Source: Streptomyces canus (GTDB taxonomy: Bacteria > Actinomycetota > Actinomycetes > Streptomycetales > Streptomycetaceae). Taken from it: a DNA stretch of 64,000 bases. The position numbers and the translations under genes were made by a program. The stretch spans positions 7,554,001 to 7,618,000 of the forward strand of contig NZ_JAUSYQ010000002.1 of the NCBI RefSeq assembly GCF_030816965.1, in the 5' to 3' direction. Within the stretch, counting starts at the first letter, position 1. Every line of letters begins with the position of its first letter. Shown piece after piece: positions 37,407-45,685 of the stretch. Below the pieces are notes generated by a model, which worked only from the letters and a program-made list of their open reading frames with translations, was not told the origin of the DNA and ran no database searches.

Positions 37407-38219
37407 TCACAGACCGACGAAGGTGGCGCCCGCGTCCCGCAGCCGCTCGTGCAGGCCTCGGAACACCGCCGCCGCCCGCCGACCCGGCCAGTCCTGAGGG
37501 AGCAGCGGGGCGGGCAGGCCGGGGTCGGAGTAGGGGAGGTGGCGCCAGGAGTCGAGGGCCAGCAGGTAGTCGCGGTAGGCCTCCTCGGGCGGGGTGTCGG
37601 CCCGGTCCTCCCAGTCGCGCAGCACGCGCGCGTGGCGGTCGAGGAAGGCTTCGTGGTCCTTGGCGATCGCGGCCAGGTCCCACCAGCGGGACACCGCCTC
37701 GACGGTCGCGGCGAAGCCGAGATGCTCGCCGCTGAAGAGGTCGACGTACGGGTCGAGCCGCAGCCGCTGGAGGGTGTGCCGGGCCTCCTCGTACAGTCGC
37801 GCCGGGGCGATCCACACCCCGGGGGCCGCCGTGCCGAAGCCCAGTCCGGCCAGCCGTGAACGCAGCACGTGCCGCTTCTGCCGCTCCGACTCCGGCACCG
37901 AGAACACCGCGAGCACCCAGCCCTCGTCCTCGGGCGGGGTCACCGCGTAGATGCGCCGGTCGCCGTCGTCGAGCAGCTGACGGGCCTCCTGTGACAGTTC
38001 GTACCCGGCTGAGCCCCGTGCCGTGCGGGCCGGCAGCAGCAGTCCGCGCCGCTTCAGGCGGGACACCGACGAGCGTACGGACGGGGCGTCCACGCCGACC
38101 GCGGCCAGCAGCCGGATCAGCTCGGCGACGGGCACGGGGCCCGGCATGAAGCGGCCGTAGGCTCCGTAGAGCGTGACGATGAGAGACCGTGGTGCATGCT
38201 GGTCGGACACGTTGATCAT
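37407..38219 (-). CDS. PaaX-family transcriptional repressor
   Basis: 270 residues. Winged helix at the N-terminus: PRSLIVTLYGAYGRFMPGPVPVAELIRLLAAVGVDAPSVRSSVSRLKRRGLL, exactly the PaaX pattern. The central and C-terminal domains follow: GWVLAVFSVPESERQKRHVLRSRLAGLGFGTAAPGVWIAP and RDYLLALDSWRHLPYSDPGLPAPLLPQDWPGRRA. PaaX proteins sense an aryl-CoA thioester (phenylacetyl-CoA in the type case). It is 15 bases behind the CoA ligase on the same strand, so the enzyme that makes the presumed ligand and the sensor are co-expressed. The motif repeated in front of both operons of the island is its likely target. Confidence 0.9.
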   Translation of the reverse strand: MINVSDQHAPRSLIVTLYGAYGRFMPGPVPVAELIRLLAAVGVDAPSVRSSVSRLKRRGLLLPARTARGSAGYELSQEARQLLDDGDRRIYAVTPPEDEGWVLAVFSVPESERQKRHVLRSRLAGLGFGTAAPGVWIAPARLYEEARHTLQRLRLDPYVDLFSGEHLGFAATVEAVSRWWDLAAIAKDHEAFLDRHARVLRDWEDRADTPPEEAYRDYLLALDSWRHLPYSDPGLPAPLLPQDWPGRRAAAVFRGLHERLRDAGATFVGL

Positions 38220-38234
38220 CTTAGTTCGTGTGGA

Positions 38235-39827
38235 TCACTGCTGGTCACCAACGGTGCGCAGCCTGAACCGCTGGAGTTTGCCGGTCGCCGTGCGCGGCAG
38301 CGCGTCCAGGAAGACGATCTCGCGCGGGCATTTGTAGGGCGCCAGTTCGGTCTTGACGTACGCGCGCAGCGCCTCGGCGTCCCGCTCGGCGCCCTCCTTG
38401 AGGACGGCGAAGGCCACGACCACCTGACCGCGTGCCTCGTCGGCCCGCCCCACGACGGCCGCCTCGACCACGTCCGGGTGCCGCAGCAGGGCGTCCTCCA
38501 CCTCCGGTCCGGCGATGTTGTACCCGGCGGAGATGATCATGTCGTCCGCGCGGGCCACATAGCGGAAGTACCCATCCTTCTCGCGGATGTATGTGTCGCC
38601 GGTGCTGTTCCAGCCGTCCCGCACATACTCCAGCTGCCGGGGATCGGCGAGGTAGCGGCAGCCGACGGGACCGCGCACGGCGAGCAGGCCGGGTTCGCCG
38701 TCGGGCTTCTCCCGACCTGTCTCGTCGACCACGCGCGCGTGCCAGCCGGGTACGGGCACCCCGGTCGTCCCGGGCCGGATGTGCTCGTCGGCGGCGGAGA
38801 TGAAGATGTGCAGCAGCTCGGTGGCGCCGATGCCGTTGACGATCCCCAGCCCGGTCCGCTCCTGCCAGGCCTGCCAGGTGGCCGCGGGCAGGTTCTCTCC
38901 CGCGGAGACACAGCGGCGCAGCGACGAGACGTCGTACGCGTCGAGTTGGTCGAGCATCGCGCGGTAGGCGGTGGGGGCGGTGAACAGGACCGAGACCCGG
39001 TGTTCGGCGACGGCCGGCAACAGCTGCTGGGGACCGGCCTGTTCGAGCAGGAGCGAGCTGGCGCCCGCGCGCATCGGGAAGATCACCAGGCCGCCGAGTC
39101 CGAAGGTGAAACCGAGCGGGGGACTGCCCGCGAAGACATCGGCCACATGTGGCTTGAGCACATGTTTGGAGAAGGTGTCGGCTATCGCGAGCACATCTCG
39201 GTGGAAGTGCATACAGCCCTTGGGCCGCCCGGTGGTCCCGGAGGTGAACGCGATCAGCGCCACGTCGTCGGCCGCGGTCTCCACGGCGGGGTACGGCATC
39301 CCGGGCGCCTCGCGGTTCAGGAGGTCGTCGGGGGCGTCGCCCCCGTACGTCGTGATCCTGAGACCCGGTATCTCGGCCTTGGCGAGATCGTCGACGGCGC
39401 GGATGTCGCACAGGGCGTGCTCTACGCGCGCGATCTCGCACATCGTGGCCAGCTCGTGCGGCCGCTGCTGGGCCAGCACCGTCACGGCGACCGCGCCCGC
39501 CTTCAGCACCGCCAGCCAGCAGGCCGCGAGCCAGGGTGTGGTCGGGCCGCGCAGCAGGACACGGTTGCCGGGGACGACCCCGAGGTCGCCGGTGAGGAGA
39601 TGCGCGAGCCTGTCGACGCGTGCGCGCAGTGTGCCGTACGTCCATGTGTCCCCGGCCGGGGTGTGGAACACCGGGCGGTCGTCGGACGGGCCCGTCAGCA
39701 GCTCGGCGGCGCAGTTCAGCCGATCGGGGTAACGCAGCTCCGGAAGGTCGAAACGGAGCTCCGGCCACTGGTCGGGGGGCGGGAGGTGGTCGCGCGCGAA
39801 GGTGTCGACGTGGGCCGAGACGTTCAT
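38235..39827 (-). CDS. Aryl-CoA ligase (AMP-forming), benzoate/2-aminobenzoate type
   Basis: 530 residues. Adenylate-forming family: TWTYGTLRARVDRLAHLL, LIAFTSGTTGRPKGCMHFHRD (P-loop), VLFTAPTAYRAML, GIGATELLHIFISA (in benzoate-CoA ligases, this replaces GxTE), DGWNSTGDTYIREKDGYFRYVARADDMIISAGYNIAGPEVE (hinge and C-domain) and PRTATGKLQRFRLR with the catalytic Lys. It resembles benzoate- and 2-aminobenzoate-CoA ligases in length and in GSPPLGFTFGLGG. It probably forms the aryl-CoA used by the fused monooxygenase. It leads the operon ligase-paaX and is divergent from the acyl-CoA dehydrogenase gene across a 135-base gap holding the shared operator. Confidence 0.88.
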   Translation of the reverse strand: MNVSAHVDTFARDHLPPPDQWPELRFDLPELRYPDRLNCAAELLTGPSDDRPVFHTPAGDTWTYGTLRARVDRLAHLLTGDLGVVPGNRVLLRGPTTPWLAACWLAVLKAGAVAVTVLAQQRPHELATMCEIARVEHALCDIRAVDDLAKAEIPGLRITTYGGDAPDDLLNREAPGMPYPAVETAADDVALIAFTSGTTGRPKGCMHFHRDVLAIADTFSKHVLKPHVADVFAGSPPLGFTFGLGGLVIFPMRAGASSLLLEQAGPQQLLPAVAEHRVSVLFTAPTAYRAMLDQLDAYDVSSLRRCVSAGENLPAATWQAWQERTGLGIVNGIGATELLHIFISAADEHIRPGTTGVPVPGWHARVVDETGREKPDGEPGLLAVRGPVGCRYLADPRQLEYVRDGWNSTGDTYIREKDGYFRYVARADDMIISAGYNIAGPEVEDALLRHPDVVEAAVVGRADEARGQVVVAFAVLKEGAERDAEALRAYVKTELAPYKCPREIVFLDALPRTATGKLQRFRLRTVGDQQ

Positions 39828-39891
39828 GGCGGGTCGCCCCCTTGCCGTGGGCCGCCTTGTGGGCGTCGATGGTGGGCTCGCACAAGGAGCG

Positions 39892-39927
39892 TATCGTGTT
39901 GATGACGACAGTCAACGGCACGCGATA
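39892..39927. promoter_or_regulatory. Candidate PaaX-type operator between ligase and acyl-CoA dehydrogenase genes
   Basis: TATCG, 6 bases, TGACGACAGTCAA (39903-39915), 7 bases, CGATA. The central 13 bases are identical to those at 33433-33445. The site lies 36-71 bases before the acyl-CoA dehydrogenase ATG and 65-100 bases before the ligase ATG, so it could control both directions. Confidence 0.7.
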
Positions 39928-39962
39928 CTGTCGTAGGGCCCTGTCGAGAGAGGGGACCGGCA

Positions 39963-41135
39963 ATGCCCGCATTCTCGCTCGAACCGTCCCAGACCGCCCG
40001 GTGTGCGCAGCTGCGCACCCTCGCCGCGGAACGGCTGCGCCCGCTCGCGGAGAAGGGCGAGCCGGGGCGTGTGAACCGTCCGCTGGTCGCCGAGCTGGGC
40101 CAACTCGGCCTCCTGGAGCGCCTGTTCACCTCCGGCGCGCTGGATCTGTGCCTCATGCGGGAATCCCTCGCGTACGCCTGCACGGAGGCGGAGACGGCCC
40201 TCGCCCTCCAGGGTCTCGGCGCCCACCCCGTCCACGCGTACGGCACTGCGGCCCAGCGGGAACGCTGGCTGCCGGCGGTGAGCGAGGGCAGCGCGGTGGC
40301 CGCGTTCGCGCTGAGCGAGCCGGGGGCGGGATCGGACGCGGCGGCGCTGTCCTTGTCCGCTGTCCCCGACGGCCCCTCCCGCTGGCGGCTCACCGGGGAG
40401 AAGTGCTGGATCTCCAACGCCCCCGAGGCCGACTTCTGCACCGTCTTCGCGCGGACCACCCCCGACGCCGGCGCCCGGGGGGTGACCGCCTTCCTCGTGC
40501 CCGCGGACCGGCCCGGGTTCAGCGGTACCGGCCTCGACATGCTCTCCCCGCATCCCATCGGCGCCCTCGCCTTCGACGCCGTGCCGGTGAGCGCCGACGA
40601 CGTCCTCGGAGAGGTCGACCGCGGCTTCCGGGTCGCCATGGGCACCCTCAACCTCTTCCGGCCCAGTGTCGGCGCCTTCGCGGTCGGCATGGCACAGGCG
40701 GCGCTGGACGCGACCCTCGCGCACACCTCCCGACGGGACGCCTTCGGCGGCAAGTTGAGCGATCTTCAGAGTGTCGCGCACACGGTCGCCGAGATGGCGC
40801 TGCGCACGGACGCGGCCCGCCTCATGGTGTACGCGGCGGCGACGGCGTACGACGAAGGCGCCCCGGACGTGCCCAAGCGCGCGGCGATGGCGAAGCTGCT
40901 CGCGACCGAGACCGCGCAGTACGTCGTCGACAGCGCGGTCCAACTGCACGGCGCACGCGCACTGCGGCGCGGTCATCTGCTGGAGCATCTGTACCGGGAG
41001 GTGCGCGCCCCGCGTATCTACGAAGGGGCGAGCGAGGTGCAACGGGGCATCATCGCCAAGGAGTTGTACGCGGAACTGGCGACCGTGAAGGCCGGGGAAG
41101 TCGGGGAAGCCGTAGAGACGATGGAGGCTTCATGA
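39963..41135 (+). CDS. Acyl-CoA dehydrogenase
   Basis: 390 residues. Three-domain ACAD: helical N-domain (CAQLRTLAAERLRPLAEKGE), FAD region AFALSEPGAGSDAAALSL and KCWISNAPEADFCTVFARTT, then DVLGEVDRGFRVAMGTLNLFRPSVGA, RDAFGGKLSDLQSVAHTVAEM, LLATETAQYVVDSAVQLHGARALRRG and IYEGASEVQRGIIAKELY, where the Glu of YEG is in the position of the catalytic base. In the 2-aminobenzoyl-CoA pathway an ACAD handles the alicyclic CoA intermediate; that role here is inferred. It overlaps ridA by four bases (ATGA). The promoter carries the PaaX-like site. Confidence 0.9.
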   Translation: MPAFSLEPSQTARCAQLRTLAAERLRPLAEKGEPGRVNRPLVAELGQLGLLERLFTSGALDLCLMRESLAYACTEAETALALQGLGAHPVHAYGTAAQRERWLPAVSEGSAVAAFALSEPGAGSDAAALSLSAVPDGPSRWRLTGEKCWISNAPEADFCTVFARTTPDAGARGVTAFLVPADRPGFSGTGLDMLSPHPIGALAFDAVPVSADDVLGEVDRGFRVAMGTLNLFRPSVGAFAVGMAQAALDATLAHTSRRDAFGGKLSDLQSVAHTVAEMALRTDAARLMVYAAATAYDEGAPDVPKRAAMAKLLATETAQYVVDSAVQLHGARALRRGHLLEHLYREVRAPRIYEGASEVQRGIIAKELYAELATVKAGEVGEAVETMEAS

Positions 41136-41530
41136 CCGCCGAGCGCATCAACCCGCCCGAACTGTCCCCGCCCACCGGCTTCTCGCACGCGGTCGTCGCC
41201 ACCGGGTCCCGGGTGGTCTTCCTCGCGGGGCAGACCGCTCTCGACGCCGACGGCAAGGTGGTCGGGGAATCCCTGCCGGAGCAGTTCGAGAAGGCGCTCG
41301 GCAACCTCCTCACCGCCCTGGCGGCCGCCGGTGGCACTCCGTCCGACCTCGCCCGCGTCACCGTCTACGCCACCGATATCGCCGCCTACCGCACCCACGC
41401 CCCTGAACTGGGCCGCATCTGGCGGGAGTCGGCGGGCCGGGACTACCCCGCGATGGCGGTCGTGGAGGTCGTACGGCTGTGGGACGACCAGGCGGCGGTG
41501 GAACTCGACGGCTTCGCGGTGCTGCCCTAG
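41132..41530 (+). CDS. RidA-family (YjgF/YER057c/UK114) deaminase
   Basis: 132 residues. Conserved segments: GFSHAVVATGSRVVFLAGQTALDADGKVV, EQFEKALGNLLTALAAAGGTPSDLARVTVYATDIAAYR (the catalytic Arg in ARVTVY), and YPAMAVVEVVRLWDDQAAVELDGFAVLP (conserved Glu). RidA hydrolyses enamine/imine intermediates to keto compounds and ammonia. Coupling to an acyl-CoA dehydrogenase in an aryl-CoA island suggests that the substrate ring bears an amino group, since deamination would be needed after ring reduction. This supports 2-aminobenzoate (anthranilate) as substrate. Confidence 0.92.
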   Translation: MTAERINPPELSPPTGFSHAVVATGSRVVFLAGQTALDADGKVVGESLPEQFEKALGNLLTALAAAGGTPSDLARVTVYATDIAAYRTHAPELGRIWRESAGRDYPAMAVVEVVRLWDDQAAVELDGFAVLP

Positions 41531-41939
41531 CATCGCCGGAATGCCCGGACCGGGCGTCGGGAAGGTGCTCGGGGTGGCCTGCGGCCTGCCGGGTGTCCGG
41601 CGGGGTGGCGTTCCTGGTGCCGGCGCCGGGGCCGAAGCCGCTGCTCGGGCCGCCGGTCGGGATCGGCCGGCTCACCGGGCGGCCGGTGCCGGACGAGATC
41701 GTCGACGGCGGCTGCGGGCGCTGGGGGCGCTGGGGGCGGACGTGGGGACCCGACGGGGGTTACGGCGTCGCGGGGACGCGCATCCGGATCACCGAACACG
41801 TCACCCGTGATCGTCGCCCGGCCGGACTCCTCCCGCAGAGGTGGCTGCTGCTTGAGACCGGGGCTCGCGGACGCCGATCGCCGAGGATCAGCCGGGGCGT
41901 CATGCCTCAGCGTTGCGGGAGTTCATCGCGGGGAACTGA
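41531..41939. other. Gap of 409 bases without a supported gene
   Basis: Frames stay open here but give only Gly/Arg/Pro-rich low-complexity protein with no recognisable domain. GCCCGGACCGGGC at 41543-41555 is a small hairpin just after the ridA stop and could terminate that operon. A decayed gene is possible but I cannot name one. Confidence 0.5.
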
Positions 41940-42134
41940 TCAGGCGGCGACGGCCAGCTGTCCGGCCGGCACCCGGTGCGGCGCGACGATCCGGCCGTCG
42001 GGCAGCAGCTCGCCGCTGTCGTCGAAGACGATCGCGCCGTTGCACAGCAGGTTCCAGCCCTGCTCGGGATGGGCCGCGACGATGTGCGGGGTGGTGCTGT
42101 CGGACGAAGCGCACGAAGACCGGTGAGAACACAT
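41940..42134 (-). CDS. DUF5999 family small protein
   Basis: 64 residues, MCSHRSSCASSDSTTPHIVA, then HPEQGWNLLCNGAIVFDDSGELLPDGRIVAPHR. I recognise the DUF5999 family of small Streptomyces proteins by the N-terminal Cys pair and the GW.LLCNG...F.D.GELLPDG core. GGAGGTG six bases before the ATG at 42134 supports this start over a much longer upstream frame. Function unknown; the three Cys and His could bind a metal. Confidence 0.8.
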   Translation of the reverse strand: MCSHRSSCASSDSTTPHIVAAHPEQGWNLLCNGAIVFDDSGELLPDGRIVAPHRVPAGQLAVAA

Positions 42135-42520
42135 GGCGCACCTCCATATTGGCGGGACCGTCCCCATGGGGTCCGTATCCGTATGGGTAGACCATGCTCC
42201 TGTCGCGCACTCAGCGGAACGGCCCAGCATGAAGCGTGACAACACGCGGACAACTCTCGGACGGTTCCACGACGCTCGGTGCGGACTCGCCACCATGTCC
42301 GTCCGCCCCGTCCGCCCCGTTCGCCCCCTGCTCCTGCGCTCCGCCCTCGCCACCGCTGCCGCTGCCGCTGCAGAACGGGGACCGATCGCGTGTTCCGGGC
42401 GTTCAGGGCGTGCGGTGCGTCCGAGCGTGTCCCTCCGCCTCGGCGAGAGCGCCCGCAGCGCATGATCCCCGACGAGTCGGCGAGTCGGCGAGTCGGCGAC
42501 TCGGACCGCGGGGAGCCGTG
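42135..42520. other. Gap of 386 bases with short tandem repeats, no gene
   Basis: The gap between DUF5999 and modC holds three tandem copies of GAGTCGGC (42474-42497) followed by GACTCGG, and runs of CCGCTG and GTCCGCCCC near 42300-42370. It also contains the promoter of the DUF5999 gene. No coding signal was seen. Confidence 0.5.
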
Positions 42521-43792
42521 TCAGACGGGATACGCGTGTGTCTGCGCCGCCTTCACCGCCGCCCAGACCTCCGCGCCCGGGTGCAGGTCGAGTTCCGCCG
42601 CGGCCACCGCGGTGAGGTCCGCTGCGAGGGGGAGCTCGCCGGTGAGGTCGGCGCGGATCTGGTCGCCGTGGGTCTCCAGGCCGGCCACCTCGCAGCGCCA
42701 GTGGTTGCGGGCGCTGGAGCCGGCGGGCGGTTCACGGTAGAGGGTCACGGCGCTCGGCGGGAAGGCGACGAACACGGGTCCGGAGAGGTCGTCCGTGGTG
42801 GTGAGCGCGGGTCCGGCTTCGAGGCGGACCGTGTGGCCGTCGGCCTCGCCCCGGTAGAGGTTCAGGCCGACCAGCTGGGCGATGTAGTCGGTGCGCGGAT
42901 GGCGGGCGATGTGGGACGGGGCGCCTTCCTGGACGACCTCGCCGTGCTCGACGACCACGAGACGGTCGGCGAGGACCATGGCGTCCAGCGGGTCGTGCGT
43001 GACGAGTACGGCGACGGCCTCGAACTCCACCAGGTGGCGCCGCAGTTGGGCACGGATCTCCAGCCGGGTGCGGGCGTCGAGGGCGGCCAGGGGCTCGTCG
43101 AGGAGCAGCAGCCGGGGTTGGGTCGCCAACGCGCGTGCCAGGGCCACGCGTTGGGCCTGGCCGCCGGACAACCTGCGCGGTTTGGCGCCCGCGTGGGCGG
43201 CGAGACCCATTCGCTCCAGCCAGGCGGCTGCCCCCGCACGGGCCGCCGCCTTGGTCGCGCCCTGACAGCGCGGGCCGAACGCGACGTTGTCGAGGGCGGT
43301 GAGGTGCGGGAAGAGCAGATAGTCCTGGAAGACGACGCCGACGGGGCGGGATTCCGGCGGCGTGCGCTCCAACGCGGTGCCGTCCAGCCGTAGATGACCG
43401 TCGGTGAGCGGCGTCAGACCGGCGAGTGCGCGCAGGGCGGTGGTCTTGCCGGCACCGTTCGGCCCGAGGAGGGCGACCACCTCGCCGGGGGCGACGGTGA
43501 GTGAAACGTCGAGGCGGAAGGCGCCGCGGTCCACGACGAGACGGGCGTCGAGGCCGCCGGGGGCGGTGCCGGGGCGGACGCCGGGGGCGGCGGCTCGAGT
43601 CTTCTCGCTCATCGGGCGCGCTCCGCTCCCCGTCGGACGGGAGGCCTCGGCTCCCGCCGGTCGGCTGTCACTGGTCCCGGCTGTCACTGGTCCCGACCGT
43701 CGGACTGTTCTGCCGCAGGCCCTGCCTGCACCGGCCCCAGCAGTCCCTTCACCACCGACCCCGCCCTCCCCGCCGGCACCCGTATCGCTCAT
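42521..43792 (-). CDS. modC: Molybdate ABC transporter ATP-binding protein
   Basis: 423 residues from the ATG at 43792, which overlaps the modB stop as ATGA; an ATG at 43612 would remove a 60-residue low-complexity Gly/Ser/Arg leader and is a real alternative. ABC motifs: VALLGPNGAGKTTALRALAG (Walker A), Q-loop VVFQDYLLFPHLTALDNVAFG, RRLSGGQAQRVALARALA (signature), LLLLDEPLAALD (Walker B) and VLVTHDPLDAMVLADR (switch His). The C-terminal 110 residues include a TOBE-like domain (VFVAFPPSAVTLYREPP; CEVAGLETHGDQIRADL). Hydrolyses ATP to drive molybdate import with ModB and ModA. Molybdate supplies the cofactor of the nitrate reductase at 6853. Confidence 0.88.
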   Translation of the reverse strand: MSDTGAGGEGGVGGEGTAGAGAGRACGRTVRRSGPVTAGTSDSRPAGAEASRPTGSGARPMSEKTRAAAPGVRPGTAPGGLDARLVVDRGAFRLDVSLTVAPGEVVALLGPNGAGKTTALRALAGLTPLTDGHLRLDGTALERTPPESRPVGVVFQDYLLFPHLTALDNVAFGPRCQGATKAAARAGAAAWLERMGLAAHAGAKPRRLSGGQAQRVALARALATQPRLLLLDEPLAALDARTRLEIRAQLRRHLVEFEAVAVLVTHDPLDAMVLADRLVVVEHGEVVQEGAPSHIARHPRTDYIAQLVGLNLYRGEADGHTVRLEAGPALTTTDDLSGPVFVAFPPSAVTLYREPPAGSSARNHWRCEVAGLETHGDQIRADLTGELPLAADLTAVAAAELDLHPGAEVWAAVKAAQTHAYPV

Positions 43793-44652
43793 CCCGCCGT
43801 CATCCAACGATCGCGCAGCCCCGCCAGCACCGCCACGGACACGGCCAGGAGGACCAGGCTGAGGGCGACGGCCGCCTCCGGGTCGCTCTGGAGGGCGAGG
43901 TAGACGGCGAGCGGCATGGTCTGGGTACGGCCCGGGAAGTTGCCCGCGAAAGTGATCGTCGCGCCGAACTCGCCCAGCGCCCGCGCCCAGGCCAGTACCG
44001 CGCCCGCAGCGATGCCCGGTGCGATCAGCGGCAGCGTGACCCGGCGGAACGCCGTGAAGCGGGAGGCGCCCAGGGTCGCCGCCGCCTCCTCGTACCGCGG
44101 GTCGGCGGCCCGCAGGGTTCCCTCCACGCTGATGACGAGGAACGGCATCGCGACGAACGCCTCGGCGACCACGACCCCGGCCGTGGTGAAGGGGAGCGTG
44201 ATCCCGAACCAGGCGTCGAGCCACTTGCCCACGACCCCGTTGCGGCCCAGCGCCATGAGCAGCGCGACACCGCCGACGACCGGCGGAAGGACGAGCGGCA
44301 GGGTCACCAGGGCCCGGACCAGGCCGCGGCCGGGGAACTCGACGCGGGCCAGCAGCCAGGCCAGCGGAACCCCGATGACCAGGCTCACCGCGGTGGCGGC
44401 CGTGGCGCAGACCAGGGACAACTGAAGCGCCTGCCACACATCGGCGCTGGTCAGCTGCTCGGGCATGCTGCGCCAGGGCGCCCGTACAAGAAGCGCGACC
44501 AGCGGCACGATCAGGAACGCCAGACCGATCAGCGCCGGCACGAGCAGCGGCAGCGGCACACCGCGGCCGACCGCACCCGTTCGGACACGCCGGCGCCGCG
44601 GCCCGCCCCGGAGGGTCTCGGGCGCGGCCTCGGGCAGGTCTGCGCGGGTCAC
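43789..44652 (-). CDS. modB: Molybdate ABC transporter permease
   Basis: 287 residues from a GTG overlapping the modA stop (GTGA). About six membrane segments, e.g. VPLPLLVPALIGLAFLIVPL and ALQLSLVCATAATAVSLVIG. The cytoplasmic EAA loop, which docks on the ATPase, reads EEAAATLGASRFTAFRRVTLPLIAPGI. VFVAMPFLVISVEGTLR and ALGEFGATITFAGNFPGRTQTMPLAVY are hallmarks of the ModB/CysT family. It passes molybdate across the membrane. Confidence 0.92.
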   Translation of the reverse strand: MTRADLPEAAPETLRGGPRRRRVRTGAVGRGVPLPLLVPALIGLAFLIVPLVALLVRAPWRSMPEQLTSADVWQALQLSLVCATAATAVSLVIGVPLAWLLARVEFPGRGLVRALVTLPLVLPPVVGGVALLMALGRNGVVGKWLDAWFGITLPFTTAGVVVAEAFVAMPFLVISVEGTLRAADPRYEEAAATLGASRFTAFRRVTLPLIAPGIAAGAVLAWARALGEFGATITFAGNFPGRTQTMPLAVYLALQSDPEAAVALSLVLLAVSVAVLAGLRDRWMTAG

Positions 44653-45476
44653 GGCTTCAGGAACCCGGCATCGGTCAGGACCTTCTGGCCCTCGGTGGAC
44701 CGCACGAGCGCGATGAACGCCTTGGCCGCGTCGGTGTTCTGCGCGCCCTTGAGCACGGTGACCGGGTAGTCGTTGACGGCGTCGGCGGACTCGGGGAACT
44801 CCACGCCCCCCACCTTGTCACCCGCGGCGTGCACATCGGTCTTGTAGACGACGGCCGCGTCGGCCTCCTTCAGCTCGACCTTGGTCAGCGCGGCCTTGAC
44901 GTCCTGCTCGTAGGAGACCGGCGTGAGCTTCAGCCCGCTCGCGTCCAGGGCCTTCTGGGCGGCGGCGCCGCAGGGCACCTCCTTGTCGCACAGCACGACC
45001 TTCAGGTCCGGGTTCGTGAGGTCCTTCAGCGACGCGACCTGGTCCGGGTTGCCGGGCAGGGTGGCGATCTCCAGCTGGTTGCGCACGAAGGTGGCGGGCG
45101 TGCCGGAGGCGTCCCCGGCGTCCGTGACGATCTTCATCGTCTTGGGACTGGCCGAGGCGAACACGTCCGCCGGGGCGCCGCCGGTGATGCTCGCGGCGAG
45201 CGAGTCGCTGCCGCCGAAGCTGAAGGTCACCTTCGTGCCCGGGTGGGCCCGCTCGAACTGCTTGCCCAGCGTCGTGAAGCTCTCCTCGAGGGAGGCGGCG
45301 GCGAAGACGGTCACCGTGCCGGAGAGCTTGTCCGAGGTGGACGCGGAGGAGTCCGACGTCGTGGACGAGGAGCCCGAGCCGGACGACGAGCAGGCGCTGA
45401 CGGCCAGCAGCGCGGCGGCGCCTGCCCCGGTCACCTGCAGGGTCCGGCGGTTCCGACGCGCGGTACGGGTCATCAC
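44649..45476 (-). CDS. modA: Molybdate-binding lipoprotein
   Basis: 275 residues. Type II signal: Arg-rich start, ALLAVSACSSSGSGSSS with the lipobox Cys, then a Ser-rich tether. The binding domain begins GTVTVFAAASLEESFTTLGKQFE and continues FSFGGSDSLAASITGGAPADVFASAS (Ser residues that grip the oxyanion), VLCDKEVPCGAAAQKAL, DAAVVYKTDVHAAG and VTVLKGAQNTDAAKAFIALVRS. It captures molybdate or tungstate at the cell surface for ModBC. The first codon is GTG (45476), with an ATG next to it at 45473. It is the first gene of the operon; a dyad lies 80-110 bases upstream. Confidence 0.93.
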   Translation of the reverse strand: MMTRTARRNRRTLQVTGAGAAALLAVSACSSSGSGSSSTTSDSSASTSDKLSGTVTVFAAASLEESFTTLGKQFERAHPGTKVTFSFGGSDSLAASITGGAPADVFASASPKTMKIVTDAGDASGTPATFVRNQLEIATLPGNPDQVASLKDLTNPDLKVVLCDKEVPCGAAAQKALDASGLKLTPVSYEQDVKAALTKVELKEADAAVVYKTDVHAAGDKVGGVEFPESADAVNDYPVTVLKGAQNTDAAKAFIALVRSTEGQKVLTDAGFLKP

Positions 45477-45556
45477 GGGTCCACTCCCTCTGGGTCCTGA
45501 CGGACACCTTCACCTGCGGTCCTTGCGGACCTTCCACGATCCACGATACTGGCGCA

Positions 45557-45585
45557 GATGCGAGGTGAAAGTCAGCTGTCGCATC
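45557..45585. promoter_or_regulatory. Inverted repeat upstream of modA, candidate molybdate-regulator site
   Basis: GATGCGA (45557-45563) and TCGCATC (45579-45585) are perfect 7-base inverted arms 15 bases apart in the 209-base gap between modA and the divergent peptidase gene. The HTH-Mop protein encoded at 46393 is the natural candidate to bind it. Confidence 0.45.
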
Positions 45586-45685
45586 GCATGAGCTTGAAAC
45601 CTGATTCATCAGGGTGGCATGTGCGTTCGTACGGGATGCGGTAATCCCGTTGCCGGGGGCGATCCCGGTGATTACGTTCGCCCCC

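Noticed and set aside
41331..41810. Open frame running from ridA into the following gap as a possible CaiB-like gene
   Set aside because: Protein is Gly/Arg/Ala repeats without the CoA-transferase motifs; no start with a ribosome site.
42474..42497. Three GAGTCGGC copies as a possible CRISPR or origin-type array
   Set aside because: Units are contiguous 8-mers with no spacers and no associated genes; a simple tandem repeat.
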